Assembly (NCBI GenBank): GCA_963844575.1
Contig: CAWJOU010000005.1
Coordinates: 62,001 to 126,000, forward strand
DNA: 64,000 bases
Origin: DASZUK01 sp963844575
GTDB lineage: Bacteria > Actinomycetota > Acidimicrobiia > Acidimicrobiales > RAAP-2
Reading direction: 5' to 3'
Under the pieces are notes generated by a model, which was not told the DNA's origin, did not search any database, and saw only the letters and a list, made by a program, of their open reading frames with translations. A program made the position numbers and the translations under genes. The first letter of the stretch is position 1, and each line of letters starts with the position of its first letter. Of this stretch, positions 52,479 through 60,412 are shown one piece after another.

Positions 52479-53336
52479 GTGACCCTGATCTGGTCCGGGT
52501 TGACGGTGGGCGCCATCTACGCCTTGGTGGCGGTGGGCTACAACATCGTCTTCGTCTCGTCGGGCACGTTCAACTTCGCCAACGCCCAGCTCATCATGTT
52601 GGGCACGTTCATCGCCTACTGGGGCCTCGACGTGCTGAAGCTGAACGTCGGGATCGTCTTCGTGCTCGCCGCGGCGATCGTGGCCGCGGTGGCCGGGCTG
52701 GAGGAGCGGATCGCCATCCGGCCGACCCGGGGGGTCGAGGCCCAGCTGGTCACCACCGTCGGCGCCGCCACCCTGTTGAACGGGGTGACCGCGGTGATCT
52801 GGGGCGGCAACGCCCTGCAGGTGCCGTTCTTCGGCTCGTCGACCGTCAAGGACGTGCTCGGTGGTCGGGTCTTCCCGGTCCAGCTGTGGCTGATCGGGGT
52901 GGCGGTGGTTCTGACCGCGGCCCTCTGGGTGTTCAGCCGGAAGACGCTGCTGGGCACCGCCCTGCTCGCCGTGTCCGAGGACCGGGAGGCCGCCAGCCTG
53001 CGGGGCATCAACGTCCGGGCGCTCGCCCTCGGCGCGTTCTGTGTCTCCGGGGCGGTGGCCGGCGCGTTGGGACCGTTCATCGGCCCGCAGACCGATGCCG
53101 TCGCGTCGCTCGGGACGTCGTTGGCCCTGCTGGGCTTCGTCGCCCTGGCCATGGGCGGCTTCGGGTCCCTGCCGGGCGGGCTGATCGGCGGGTTCGTCAT
53201 CGGCCTGATCGAGGCGTTCACCAACCGTTACCTCGGCACGCAGTACTCCAACCTGATGGTGTTCGCGGTGCTGCTCCTCATCCTGCTGTTCCGTCCCGGT
53301 GGCCTGTTCGGCACCGTGCGGGAACGGATGGTCTGA
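52479..53336 (+). CDS. livH: LIV-type ABC transporter permease (LivH)
   Basis: The 285-residue permease has about eight membrane helices and the family opening LIWSGLTVGAIYALVAVGYNIVF with FNFANAQLIMLG. Later come SLRGINVRALALGAFCVSGAVAGALG and LALLGFVALAMGGFGSLPGGLIGGF, the conserved cytoplasmic loop and ATPase contact. GTG 52479 is preferred over GTG 52470 because AAGGGGG then has proper spacing. It is followed one base after its stop by the LivM-LivG fusion. Confidence 0.9.
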   Translation: MTLIWSGLTVGAIYALVAVGYNIVFVSSGTFNFANAQLIMLGTFIAYWGLDVLKLNVGIVFVLAAAIVAAVAGLEERIAIRPTRGVEAQLVTTVGAATLLNGVTAVIWGGNALQVPFFGSSTVKDVLGGRVFPVQLWLIGVAVVLTAALWVFSRKTLLGTALLAVSEDREAASLRGINVRALALGAFCVSGAVAGALGPFIGPQTDAVASLGTSLALLGFVALAMGGFGSLPGGLIGGFVIGLIEAFTNRYLGTQYSNLMVFAVLLLILLFRPGGLFGTVRERMV

Positions 53337-53337
53337 C

Positions 53338-55182
53338 GTGGCCACCGTGCCGACCACCTGGCGGCGGTACCCCTGGGCGGCGCCGCTGCTATGCGCCGTC
53401 GTGGTGCTGATCCTGCCCCAACTGGGCGTCGGGGCCGACTTCCAACGCCAGGTCATCCTGGTGGCCCTGCTGGCCCTACTGGTCAGTGGGCTCAACCTGT
53501 CGCTCGGGTTCGCCGGCGAGCTAGCCCTTGGACAGGTGGCCATGTACGCGGCCGGCGCCTACATCTCCGGCTACATGGGCGCCCATGGCGCCACCGACAT
53601 CCTGCTCCAGCTGGTCGTGTCCGGAGCGGTCGCCGTGGTGGTCGGTCTGCTGACCGGCATCCCCGGGCTCCGGTTGGGGTCGTGGTCGCTGGCGATGACG
53701 TCGTTCTTCCTGGTCCTGCTCATCCCGGACATCTTGCAGATCTTCTCTGGGCAGACCGGCGGGTCGCTGGGCCTCACGGGGATCGCGCCGCCGACCCTGT
53801 TCGGCGCCACACTCGGCCAGGACGGGTTCTACGCCGTCGTCATCGTCGTGTCGGTGGCCTGGCTGGCGGTTATGCGCAACCTCGTGACGTCGAGGCACGG
53901 CACCGCGTTCCGGGTGCTCCGCCAGTCGCCGGTACTGGCGTCCTCACTGGGCATCTCGGTGTACCGGATGAAGCTGACCGCCTACGCCGTCGGCGCCCTG
54001 CCGGCCGGGTTGGCCGGGTGCTTCTTCGCCAACCTCGACCATTTCCTCACACCGAAGTCGTTCGGGTTCACCCTGGCGATCACCATCCTGGCGGCCTCCA
54101 TCCTCGGTGGGTCGATGTCGGTCTACGGGGCGGTCGTCGGGGCGGTGATCCTCCAGGTGATCCCGGAGCAGTTCACAGCGTTCAACACATACGCCCTCAT
54201 CATCTTCGGCGTGTTCCTCATCCTCGGCGGGGTGCTCCTCGGCGGCGGTATCGCCGGCCTCTGTCGCCGGGGGGTCCGCCTGCTCGACCGCCGCGTCGTC
54301 GGTCCGGCGGCGCCGCCCGCCGACGGGGCCGGCGACCTGCCAGCCATCCCCGGCCAGTCGCTGTCGGTGGACGGTCTGGGGAAGTCGTTCGGCGGCCTCC
54401 GGGCCCTCGATGGCGTGACCCTGACCGCCCTACAGGGAAAGGTGACGGCGATCATCGGGCCCAACGGGTCGGGCAAGACCACGCTGTTGAACGTCGTCTG
54501 CGGCTACTACCGGCTGGACGAGGGGTCCATCGTCATCGGCGGCGAGCCCCGGCCGAGGAAGGAGCCGCCGCACCGGGTGGCCCGGGCGGGGGTGGCCCGG
54601 ACGTTCCAGACGGCCAACATCCCCGAGGGTGTCTCGGTGGCCGAAGCGGTCCGGTCCGGCCGGTACACGACCGACCGGTCGTCGATGCTCTCGGCGGTCC
54701 TCCGCCTGCCGGTCTCCTACCGGGTGAAGCGCCGCGACGACGAGGCCGCGGCGGCAGTCATGGCCCAGGTGGGCATCGCCCACCTCGCCAACCAGGAAGC
54801 CGCGGCCCTGCCACTCGGCACCCGGCGGCTGCTCGAGGTGGCGCGGTCGTTGGTCCGCAACCCCGGGGTCCTGCTGCTCGACGAGGCCGCCTCCGGGCTC
54901 GACGAGAACGAAGTGGAGCAGCTGGCCGTCCTCATCCGCAAGATCCGCGACGCCGGTGGCACCGTCATCCTGGTCGAGCACAACTTCCGGCTGGTGCTGT
55001 CGCTGGCCGACGAGATCTACGTGCTCGCCGAGGGCCAGGTCATCGCCTCGGGCCCCCCGGCCGAGATCGAGTCCCACCCGAGGGTCCTCGAGGAGTACCT
55101 CGGCGTCGAGGCCCCGGTGGCCGCCGAACTGCTCGACGAGGTCGCCGCGCCACCGGCCGCTCCCGGCGAGGCGGAACCATGA
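53338..55182 (+). CDS. livM: fused LivM permease-LivG ATPase
   Basis: The 614-residue protein joins two normally separate subunits. Residues 1 to ~325 are the LivM permease (LVSGLNLSLGFAGELALGQVAMYAAGAY; LGISVYRMKLTAYAVGALPAGLAG). After a Pro-rich linker, residues ~345-590 are the LivG ATPase with Walker A IIGPNGSGKT and Walker B LLLDEAASGLDE. The ABC signature reads LPLGTRRLLEVARSL, altered from the usual LSxGQ. Start is GTG 53338. The fusion fixes permease to ATPase stoichiometry; similar fusions exist in other actinobacteria. Confidence 0.88.
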   Translation: MATVPTTWRRYPWAAPLLCAVVVLILPQLGVGADFQRQVILVALLALLVSGLNLSLGFAGELALGQVAMYAAGAYISGYMGAHGATDILLQLVVSGAVAVVVGLLTGIPGLRLGSWSLAMTSFFLVLLIPDILQIFSGQTGGSLGLTGIAPPTLFGATLGQDGFYAVVIVVSVAWLAVMRNLVTSRHGTAFRVLRQSPVLASSLGISVYRMKLTAYAVGALPAGLAGCFFANLDHFLTPKSFGFTLAITILAASILGGSMSVYGAVVGAVILQVIPEQFTAFNTYALIIFGVFLILGGVLLGGGIAGLCRRGVRLLDRRVVGPAAPPADGAGDLPAIPGQSLSVDGLGKSFGGLRALDGVTLTALQGKVTAIIGPNGSGKTTLLNVVCGYYRLDEGSIVIGGEPRPRKEPPHRVARAGVARTFQTANIPEGVSVAEAVRSGRYTTDRSSMLSAVLRLPVSYRVKRRDDEAAAAVMAQVGIAHLANQEAAALPLGTRRLLEVARSLVRNPGVLLLDEAASGLDENEVEQLAVLIRKIRDAGGTVILVEHNFRLVLSLADEIYVLAEGQVIASGPPAEIESHPRVLEEYLGVEAPVAAELLDEVAAPPAAPGEAEP

Positions 55183-55988
55183 GCGACGGCGCGGCGCCCC
55201 TCTTGACTGTGAGCCATCTCGCGACCGGTTACGGCGACCTGCGCGTCATCTGGGACGTCAGCGTCACCGTCGCCCCCGGCGAGCTGACCGCCCTGCTCGG
55301 CCGCAACGGCGCCGGCAAGACCACCGTGCTGCGCGCCGTCGCCGGCCTGAACAAGGTCCAGGGCGGATCGATCACGTTCAAGGGGCAGGACATCAGCCAT
55401 CTGCCCGTCCACCGGCGCATCCGGGCCGGCATCGGGATGGTCCAGGAGAACAAGCGGATCTTCCGCCGCCGGACGATCGAGGAGAACCTGCTCCTCGGCG
55501 GCTACACCCTGAAGGCCCGCGGCAAGAAGCTCCGGGCCGAGCTCGACCGCATCTACGAGCTCTTCCCCGTCCTCGGCCAGCGGTCGTCGACCCTGGCCGG
55601 CTCCCTTTCGGGCGGTCAGCAACAGATGCTCGCCATCGGCCAAGCGCTCATGTCGCGCCCGTCGCTGTTGATGCTCGACGAGCCTTCCGCCGGCCTCGCC
55701 CCAGCGATCGTCGCCGAGGTCATGGACACCGTCGCCGTGCTGAAGCAGACCAACCTCGGCATCCTCCTCGTCGAGCAGGCCGTCGAGGCCGCCATGCGCG
55801 TCGCCGACCACGTGACCGTCCTCGACGTCGGCAAGGTCGTCATGGACGGGCCGGCCCGCGCCATCGACGACCTCTCCGTGATCAGGGACGCCTACTTCGG
55901 GCACACTGCCGGGAGTGGCGGCCCCGGCGGCGATCCGGCCGGGAGCGACGCGGCCGGGAGCGACGCCCCCGATGGCGGGGAGGAGTAG
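55179..55988 (+). CDS. livF: LIV-type ABC transporter ATPase (LivF)
   Basis: The 269-residue ATPase has Walker A LLGRNGAGKTT, signature LSGGQQQMLAIGQAL and Walker B LLMLDEPSAGLAP, with the switch His replaced by Gln in LLVEQAVE as in other LivF proteins. It drives import together with the fused LivG domain. ATG 55179 overlaps the upstream stop (ATGA). The C-terminal tail is a Gly/Asp/Ser repeat and probably disordered. Confidence 0.92.
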   Translation: MSDGAAPLLTVSHLATGYGDLRVIWDVSVTVAPGELTALLGRNGAGKTTVLRAVAGLNKVQGGSITFKGQDISHLPVHRRIRAGIGMVQENKRIFRRRTIEENLLLGGYTLKARGKKLRAELDRIYELFPVLGQRSSTLAGSLSGGQQQMLAIGQALMSRPSLLMLDEPSAGLAPAIVAEVMDTVAVLKQTNLGILLVEQAVEAAMRVADHVTVLDVGKVVMDGPARAIDDLSVIRDAYFGHTAGSGGPGGDPAGSDAAGSDAPDGGEE

Positions 55989-55998
55989 CTCGGAGCGG

Positions 55999-56310
55999 TC
56001 AACTGGCCTTTGCCAGGGGCTCGATGCCCTCCAGGGTGGTGCCCAGGCGGTCCTTCTCAACCTCCAGGTCGTAGTGCGCCTGGAGGTTCATCCAGAACCC
56101 GTCGCTCATCTGGAAATAGCGCGACAGGCGGAGCGCCGTATCGGCACTGATCCGCCGGGTCCCGTGGACGATCTCGTTGATGCGGCGAGCCGGCACGCCG
56201 ATCGCCTGGGCCAGCCGGTACTGGCTGATGCCGAGCGGCTCCAAGAAGTCCTCCTGCAGCATCTCACCCGGGTGCACGGGTGCCATGAACGGTGCTTCGG
56301 TTCGTGCCAT
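55999..56310 (-). CDS. higA: HigA-type antitoxin
   Basis: The 103-residue XRE-fold protein has MAPVHPGEMLQEDFLEPLGI, the HigA opening, and the HTH YRLAQAIGVPARRINEIVHG, ending FWMNLQAHYDLEVEKDRLG. It neutralises HigB and represses the operon. Toxin-first order is typical for this family. It converges on livF with a ten-base gap. Confidence 0.93.
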   Translation of the reverse strand: MARTEAPFMAPVHPGEMLQEDFLEPLGISQYRLAQAIGVPARRINEIVHGTRRISADTALRLSRYFQMSDGFWMNLQAHYDLEVEKDRLGTTLEGIEPLAKAS

Positions 56311-56319
56311 GCGTCCTCC

Positions 56320-56607
56320 TCAGTGGTAGTCGACGAGCTCGACGTCTGCCGGCCCGGTGACGCTCCAACGGAAGCAGATCCGGTACTGGTCGTTGACCCG
56401 GATGCTGTACTGCCCGGACCGCGAGCCCTTCAGCTTCTCCAGTTGATTCCCTGGCGGCACCGCCAGATCTCCGACTCTCTCCGCCGCATTCAGATAGGCC
56501 AGCCTCCGCCACGCCATCCGCTGTACGTCAGGACCGAATTTGCGGATCCGACGGCGCTCCCAAACGCTCCGGGTCGCCGCATCTCGGAACGACCCTTCCG
56601 TCAACAC
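56320..56607 (-). CDS. higB: HigB-type RelE-fold ribonuclease toxin
   Basis: The ~95-residue protein contains RIRKFGPDVQRMAWRRLAYL and GNQLEKLKGSRSGQYSIRVN and DQYRICFRW, the HigB/RelE core that cuts mRNA in the ribosome. GTG 56607 is likely because the predicted promoter starts transcription there and longer starts would run through the operator. HigA begins nine bases after its stop. Confidence 0.9.
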   Translation of the reverse strand: MLTEGSFRDAATRSVWERRRIRKFGPDVQRMAWRRLAYLNAAERVGDLAVPPGNQLEKLKGSRSGQYSIRVNDQYRICFRWSVTGPADVELVDYH

Positions 56608-56614
56608 CACTCCG

Positions 56615-56649
56615 ATATTAACGTATGGCGTTAATAACGTCAAACGTTA
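56615..56649 (-). promoter_or_regulatory. higBA promoter with overlapping operators
   Basis: Reading leftward, TTGACG (56638-56643) and TAATAT (56615-56620) are 17 bases apart, a near-consensus promoter. The dyads ATTAACG-TATGG-CGTTAAT (56617-56635) and TAACGT-CAA-ACGTTA (56635-56649) overlap both hexamers. Transcription would start within a few bases of the toxin start, so the mRNA may be leaderless. Confidence 0.7.
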
Positions 56650-56744
56650 CGTACATCGTTCCGGCAGTCAACCTCCGTCCTCCGAACCCCGTCCGGCCGT
56701 CGACTGCCTACGCCGTCAGCGGCCGGGATCAGGTCAGGGCGAGA

Positions 56745-57629
56745 TCAGTCGGCGGCGAGCAGTCCTGGCAGTGACGCGGCCAGCCCGTCGACCGTCCAGT
56801 CCCCGTCCTCGCTGATCATCGCGCCGTAGTGCCAGCCGACGAAGTGTCGGATCTCCCCACCGCGGGCGTAGAACGTCTGCCCCGTCGCCGGGCAGTCCTC
56901 CGAGAGCAGCCACGCGACGAGCGGCGCCACGTGTGCCGGGTGGTAGACGTCGAACGTGCCCGCGTCCGTCGGCGCGGCGACCATCTCCTTCAGCGCCGGG
57001 ACGTCCTCGGTCATCCGAGTCCGGGCGACCGGCGTGATCGCGTTGACCCGCACCCCGTAACGACCGAGCTCCCCCGCCAGGATGATCGACAGCGACGCGA
57101 TGCCGGCCTTCGCCGCGCCATAGTTGCTCTGCCCCGCCTGGCCCAACAGGCCGGACGTCGACGAGACGTTCACCATCGACGCGGCCACCGGCTCCCCGGC
57201 CTTCGCCCGGTCACGCCAGTACCCCGCCAGCGTCCGCGCCGCGCAGAACGTCGACTTCAACTGGCCCTCGACGACGTCGTCCCACTCCTCTTCGCTCATG
57301 TTGACGAACATCCGGTCGCGGAGGATCCCCGCGTTGTTCACCAAGCCGTGCACCACGCCGAACGCGTCGACCGCGGCCTCGAGCAGCGCCTGCGCACCGG
57401 CCAGCGTCCGGACGTCGTCGGTCCGGGCCAACGCCGAGCCACCGGCCTCGCCGATCTCGTCGGCCACCGCCGCGGCCAGCGACGGGTCCGTCCCCGAGCC
57501 GTCCGGCCCGCAGCCGACGTCGTCGACGACGACCTGCGCCCCTTCGGCCGCCGCGAGCAACGCGTACTCGCGGCCCAGCCCACGGCCGGCGCCGGTGACG
57601 ATCACCACCCGACCGCTCAGCGAACCCAT
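56745..57629 (-). CDS. HSD17B4-type short-chain dehydrogenase
   Basis: The 294-residue SDR has VVIVTGAGRGLGREYALLAAAEGAQVVVDDVG, in which the Asp-rich strand end is typical of the multifunctional-enzyme (hydroxyacyl-CoA/hydroxysteroid) subgroup. It continues with NNAGILRDRMF, NVSSTSGLLGQ and YGAAKAGIASL. SDRs of this subgroup are regular KstR2-regulon members in mycobacteria. A perfect KstR2-type palindrome lies 58 bases upstream, so a role in 3-hydroxyacyl-CoA or C/D-ring intermediates is likely. Confidence 0.87.
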   Translation of the reverse strand: MGSLSGRVVIVTGAGRGLGREYALLAAAEGAQVVVDDVGCGPDGSGTDPSLAAAVADEIGEAGGSALARTDDVRTLAGAQALLEAAVDAFGVVHGLVNNAGILRDRMFVNMSEEEWDDVVEGQLKSTFCAARTLAGYWRDRAKAGEPVAASMVNVSSTSGLLGQAGQSNYGAAKAGIASLSIILAGELGRYGVRVNAITPVARTRMTEDVPALKEMVAAPTDAGTFDVYHPAHVAPLVAWLLSEDCPATGQTFYARGGEIRHFVGWHYGAMISEDGDWTVDGLAASLPGLLAAD

Positions 57630-57686
57630 CGCACGCCTCCTCCCCCACCCTTCCTTGAACCGGCTCCCCGCCCTGGTCTCAATTAT

Positions 57687-57700
57687 ATCAAGCGCTTGGT
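57687..57700. promoter_or_regulatory. KstR2-type operator upstream of SDR
   Basis: ATCAAGCGCTTGGT matches AnCAAGnnCTTGnT exactly and lies in an AT-rich patch (aattatatc) 58 bases before the SDR start. The remaining part of the 287-base interval to kstR2 holds no gene I can support. Confidence 0.8.
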
Positions 57701-57916
57701 TGGTTTTCTGTGGATCGACCGCCGCCGGACCGGCGGCCTGGGTCATTGGGTCCGGTCGCTGCTGCGGGTGGTGGTCCGAGTGGCGGAAACCGGCGGGCGC
57801 CGACCGTGTGTCTCCCGCGCCGACGATCCGGCGCGACGGCGAGATCGAACGACCGCGGCTCGCTACCGGGGGGACCGGCGTGGCGCGTCGGCGTGGCGGG
57901 TGAACGCCGCGAGAGG

Positions 57917-58528
57917 TCAGCCGCGGCGCGAGGCCGGCCGGGCCGCGAAGCCCTGCAGGAAGATGTTCGCTGCGTCGTCCGCGAACCGCGTGACCGAGTA
58001 GCCCGGGCGAACCCGGTACCAGCGGACGGAGAGCCAGACCGAGTCGCGCAGCAGCCGGTAGAAGACGCGAGGGTCGACGTCCGACCGGAAGTCGCCACTC
58101 GTGACGCCGGCACCGATCACGTCCAACCACGCCTTCTGCACCTCGCCGGCGATCGTTTTCACGTACTCGAAGTGCGGGAGCGTCTGCAAGTAGCCGTAGT
58201 CGCCCTGGTAGATCTCCGCGGCGTGCGGGTGCCGGTTGACCGCCTCGAGCGACGTCCGGATGAGGCTCCGCAGCTGCTCGGCCGGCGACCCCTTCTCGCT
58301 CAACGCCGCCATGTAGCTCTTCTGTAGATCCTCGAAGTAGTCCGTGAGGATCTCCTCCACGATGTGCTGCTTCGACTTGAAGTGGTGGTACAGGCTGCCC
58401 GAGAGGATGCCGACCGCGTCGGCGATCTCCCGGACCGTCGTCGCCGCCACCCCCTTCGCGGCGAACAGTTCGGCGGCCGCGTCACGGATGACCTCCCGGC
58501 GGTCCGGCGAACCAACCACGTCGCTCAC
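57917..58528 (-). CDS. kstR2: KstR2-like TetR repressor of steroid C/D-ring catabolism
   Basis: The ~203-residue TetR protein has the HTH VAATTVREIADAVGILSGSLYHHFKSK and a ligand domain ending FYRLLRDSVWLSVRWYR. These match mycobacterial KstR2 closely as I remember it (ATTVRDIAD, GILSGSLYHHF, RDTTWVSVRWYR). KstR2 is released by the HIP-CoA thioester. GTG 58528 is chosen for the GGAGGGAGAAGG site and for the 200-residue length of KstR2; ATG 58603 would add 25 residues. It is divergent from ipdA with a matching operator between them. Confidence 0.88.
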   Translation of the reverse strand: MSDVVGSPDRREVIRDAAAELFAAKGVAATTVREIADAVGILSGSLYHHFKSKQHIVEEILTDYFEDLQKSYMAALSEKGSPAEQLRSLIRTSLEAVNRHPHAAEIYQGDYGYLQTLPHFEYVKTIAGEVQKAWLDVIGAGVTSGDFRSDVDPRVFYRLLRDSVWLSVRWYRVRPGYSVTRFADDAANIFLQGFAARPASRRG

Positions 58529-58616
58529 AGCCTTCTCCCTCCCGCCGAGCCCACTTCGACGACCAGTACCGGCTGCCTGTTCGAGACCGGACGCCGCCGT
58601 CATCTCGGTATCCCCG

Positions 58617-58635
58617 AGCAAGCATTTGCTACAAT
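58617..58635 (+). promoter_or_regulatory. KstR2-type operator overlapping ipdA -10
   Basis: AGCAAGCATTTGCT (58617-58630) matches AnCAAGnnCTTGnT with one mismatch. TACAAT (58630-58635) abuts its right end as a -10 element for ipdA. Repressor bound here would exclude polymerase. Confidence 0.75.
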
Positions 58636-58675
58636 AGTGCAGAACCTGCTCACCGCCGCAGGGCGACCACGCACC

Positions 58676-59569
58676 ATGCCGGACAAGACGATGACCGAAG
58701 CCGACGTGATCGGCGAGCTCCGCTCGGGGATGACCATCGGCATCGGCGGCTGGGGCTCACGGCGCAAGCCGATGTCGTTGGTCCGGGCCATGCTCCACTC
58801 CGATCTGCGCGATCTCACCGTCGTCACGTATGGAGGCCCGGACGCTGGTCTGCTGCTCGCTGCCGGCAAGGTAAAACGCCTAGTATATGGCTTCGTCTCC
58901 CTCGATTCCATCCCGCTCGAGCCCCATTTCCGGGCCGCCCGGCAGGCCGGCACCGTCGAAGCCGTCGAGTACGACGAGGGCATGTTCCAGTGGGGCCTCT
59001 ACGCGGCGTCGCTCCGGCTGCCGTTCCTGCCGACCCGCGCCGGGCTCGGCTCCGACGTCCCCACCGTCAACCCCGGGCTGCGGACCGTCTGCTCGCCGTA
59101 CGACGACCGTGAGGAGCTGCTCGCCATGCCCGCCCTCCGGCTCGACGCCGCGCTCGTCCACCTGAACCGCGCCGATCGGTTCGGCGCGGCGACGTACCTC
59201 GGCCCCGACGTCTACTTCGATGACGTCTTCTGCGCCGCCGCCGACCGCGCCTACCTCTCCTGCGAGAAGATCGTTCCCACCGACGAGCTCTCCGACGGCG
59301 TGCCGCTGCAGGCCATGCGCATCCACCGCTGGATGGTCCACGGCGTCGTCGAAGCGCCCCGCGGCGCCCACTTCACCTCCTGCGAACCCGACTACGGACG
59401 CGACGAGGCGTTCCAGCGCGCCTACGCCGACGCGGCCGCCGACCCCGAACAGTGGGCCGCGTTCACCGACCGCTTCCTCGCCGGCGACGAGGCCGCCTAC
59501 CACGCCGCGGTCGACGACTTCCGAGCCGGCCTCGATCCCGGCGACCCGCTGCCGACGATGGTCCGTTGA
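58676..59569 (+). CDS. ipdA: COCHEA-CoA hydrolase alpha subunit, CoA-transferase fold
   Basis: The 297-residue protein starts MPDKTMTEADVIGELRSGMT and IGIGGWGSRRKPMSLVRA, then DLTVVTYGGPDAGLLLAAGK and FVSLDSIPLEPHF, a very close match to mycobacterial IpdA. IpdAB opens the last steroid ring (COCHEA-CoA) in cholesterol catabolism. The Glu in YDEGMFQWGL (near residue 101) lies in the catalytic glutamate region of IpdA. Length is the same as in mycobacteria. ATG 58676 follows a TACAAT -10 and a KstR2-type operator. Confidence 0.92.
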   Translation: MPDKTMTEADVIGELRSGMTIGIGGWGSRRKPMSLVRAMLHSDLRDLTVVTYGGPDAGLLLAAGKVKRLVYGFVSLDSIPLEPHFRAARQAGTVEAVEYDEGMFQWGLYAASLRLPFLPTRAGLGSDVPTVNPGLRTVCSPYDDREELLAMPALRLDAALVHLNRADRFGAATYLGPDVYFDDVFCAAADRAYLSCEKIVPTDELSDGVPLQAMRIHRWMVHGVVEAPRGAHFTSCEPDYGRDEAFQRAYADAAADPEQWAAFTDRFLAGDEAAYHAAVDDFRAGLDPGDPLPTMVR

Positions 59570-59657
59570 TGGTCGTCCGGTCCGTTGATCGCGGTCCGCT
59601 GGGTCGTCCGCTGATGGTGGTGGTTGGCTGATGGTCGTGGCGGTGGTTGGCTGATGG
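59560..59657 (+). repeat. micro-repeat spacer between ipdA and ipdB
   Basis: GGTCCGTTGAT occurs at 59560-59570 and 59579-59589, and GGTGGTTGGCTGATGG at 59619-59634 and 59642-59657. The second pair is 23 bp apart, and each copy carries an ATG. The second copy contains the ipdB start. The spacer appears to have grown by slippage duplication. Confidence 0.75.
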
Positions 59658-60412
59658 CGGCCGACGTCTCCCGAGCCGACGTCTGCGTCGTCGCCTGCGC
59701 CGACGCCTGGCGCGGTGACGGCGAGCTGCTCGCCTCGCCCATCGGGCCGATCCCGGCGATGGCCGCCCGGCTGGCCCGCGCCGTCTTCGAGCCGGACCTC
59801 CTACTGATCGACGGCGAGGCCACCCTCGTCCGCGGCACCTGGGCCGTCGGCACCGCGCCCACCGGGCCGGCCGAGGGCTGGCTCCCCTACCGCGCCGTCT
59901 TCGATCTCGTCTGGCGTGGCCGGCGGCACATCATGATGGGCCCGAGCCAGATCGACCGGTACGGCAACGCCAACATCTCCTGCATCGGTGATTTCGCCAA
60001 GCCCAAGGTGCAGCTGCTCGGCGTGCGCGGTGCCCCCGGCAACACCGTCAACCATCCCGTCAGCTACTGGGTGCCGAAGCACTCGCGGCGCGTCTTCGTC
60101 GACCGCGTCGACATGGTCTCCGGCGTCGGCTACGACCGCGCCGCCGAATCGCCGGCCGCCGGCCGCTACCTCGACCTGCGCCGCGTCGTCAGCAACCTCG
60201 GCGTCTTCGACTTCGGCGGCCCCGACCACCGCCTGCGCGTCGTCTCCGTCCACCCCGGCGTCACCGTCGACGACGTCGCCGCGGCCACCGGCTTCGAGCT
60301 CGCCGTCGACCACGACCTGATCGAGAGCCGCCTGCCGACCGCCGAAGAGATCGACGTCCTCACGACCGTGATCGACCCCGACGGGACGCGGCACCAACAG
60401 ATCGCGTCGTGA
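59654..60412 (+). CDS. ipdB: COCHEA-CoA hydrolase beta subunit, CoA-transferase fold
   Basis: The 252-residue protein has VCVVACADAWRGDGELLASPI, LLLIDGEATLV, HIMMGPSQIDRYGNANIS and VRGAPGNTVNHPVSYWV, and the ending RRVVSNLGVFDFGGPDHRLR and VSVHPGVTVDDV, all matching IpdB. With IpdA it hydrolyses the final ring. ATG 59654 agrees with the family length. Its stop overlaps the SDR start as GTGA. Confidence 0.92.
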   Translation: MAADVSRADVCVVACADAWRGDGELLASPIGPIPAMAARLARAVFEPDLLLIDGEATLVRGTWAVGTAPTGPAEGWLPYRAVFDLVWRGRRHIMMGPSQIDRYGNANISCIGDFAKPKVQLLGVRGAPGNTVNHPVSYWVPKHSRRVFVDRVDMVSGVGYDRAAESPAAGRYLDLRRVVSNLGVFDFGGPDHRLRVVSVHPGVTVDDVAAATGFELAVDHDLIESRLPTAEEIDVLTTVIDPDGTRHQQIAS

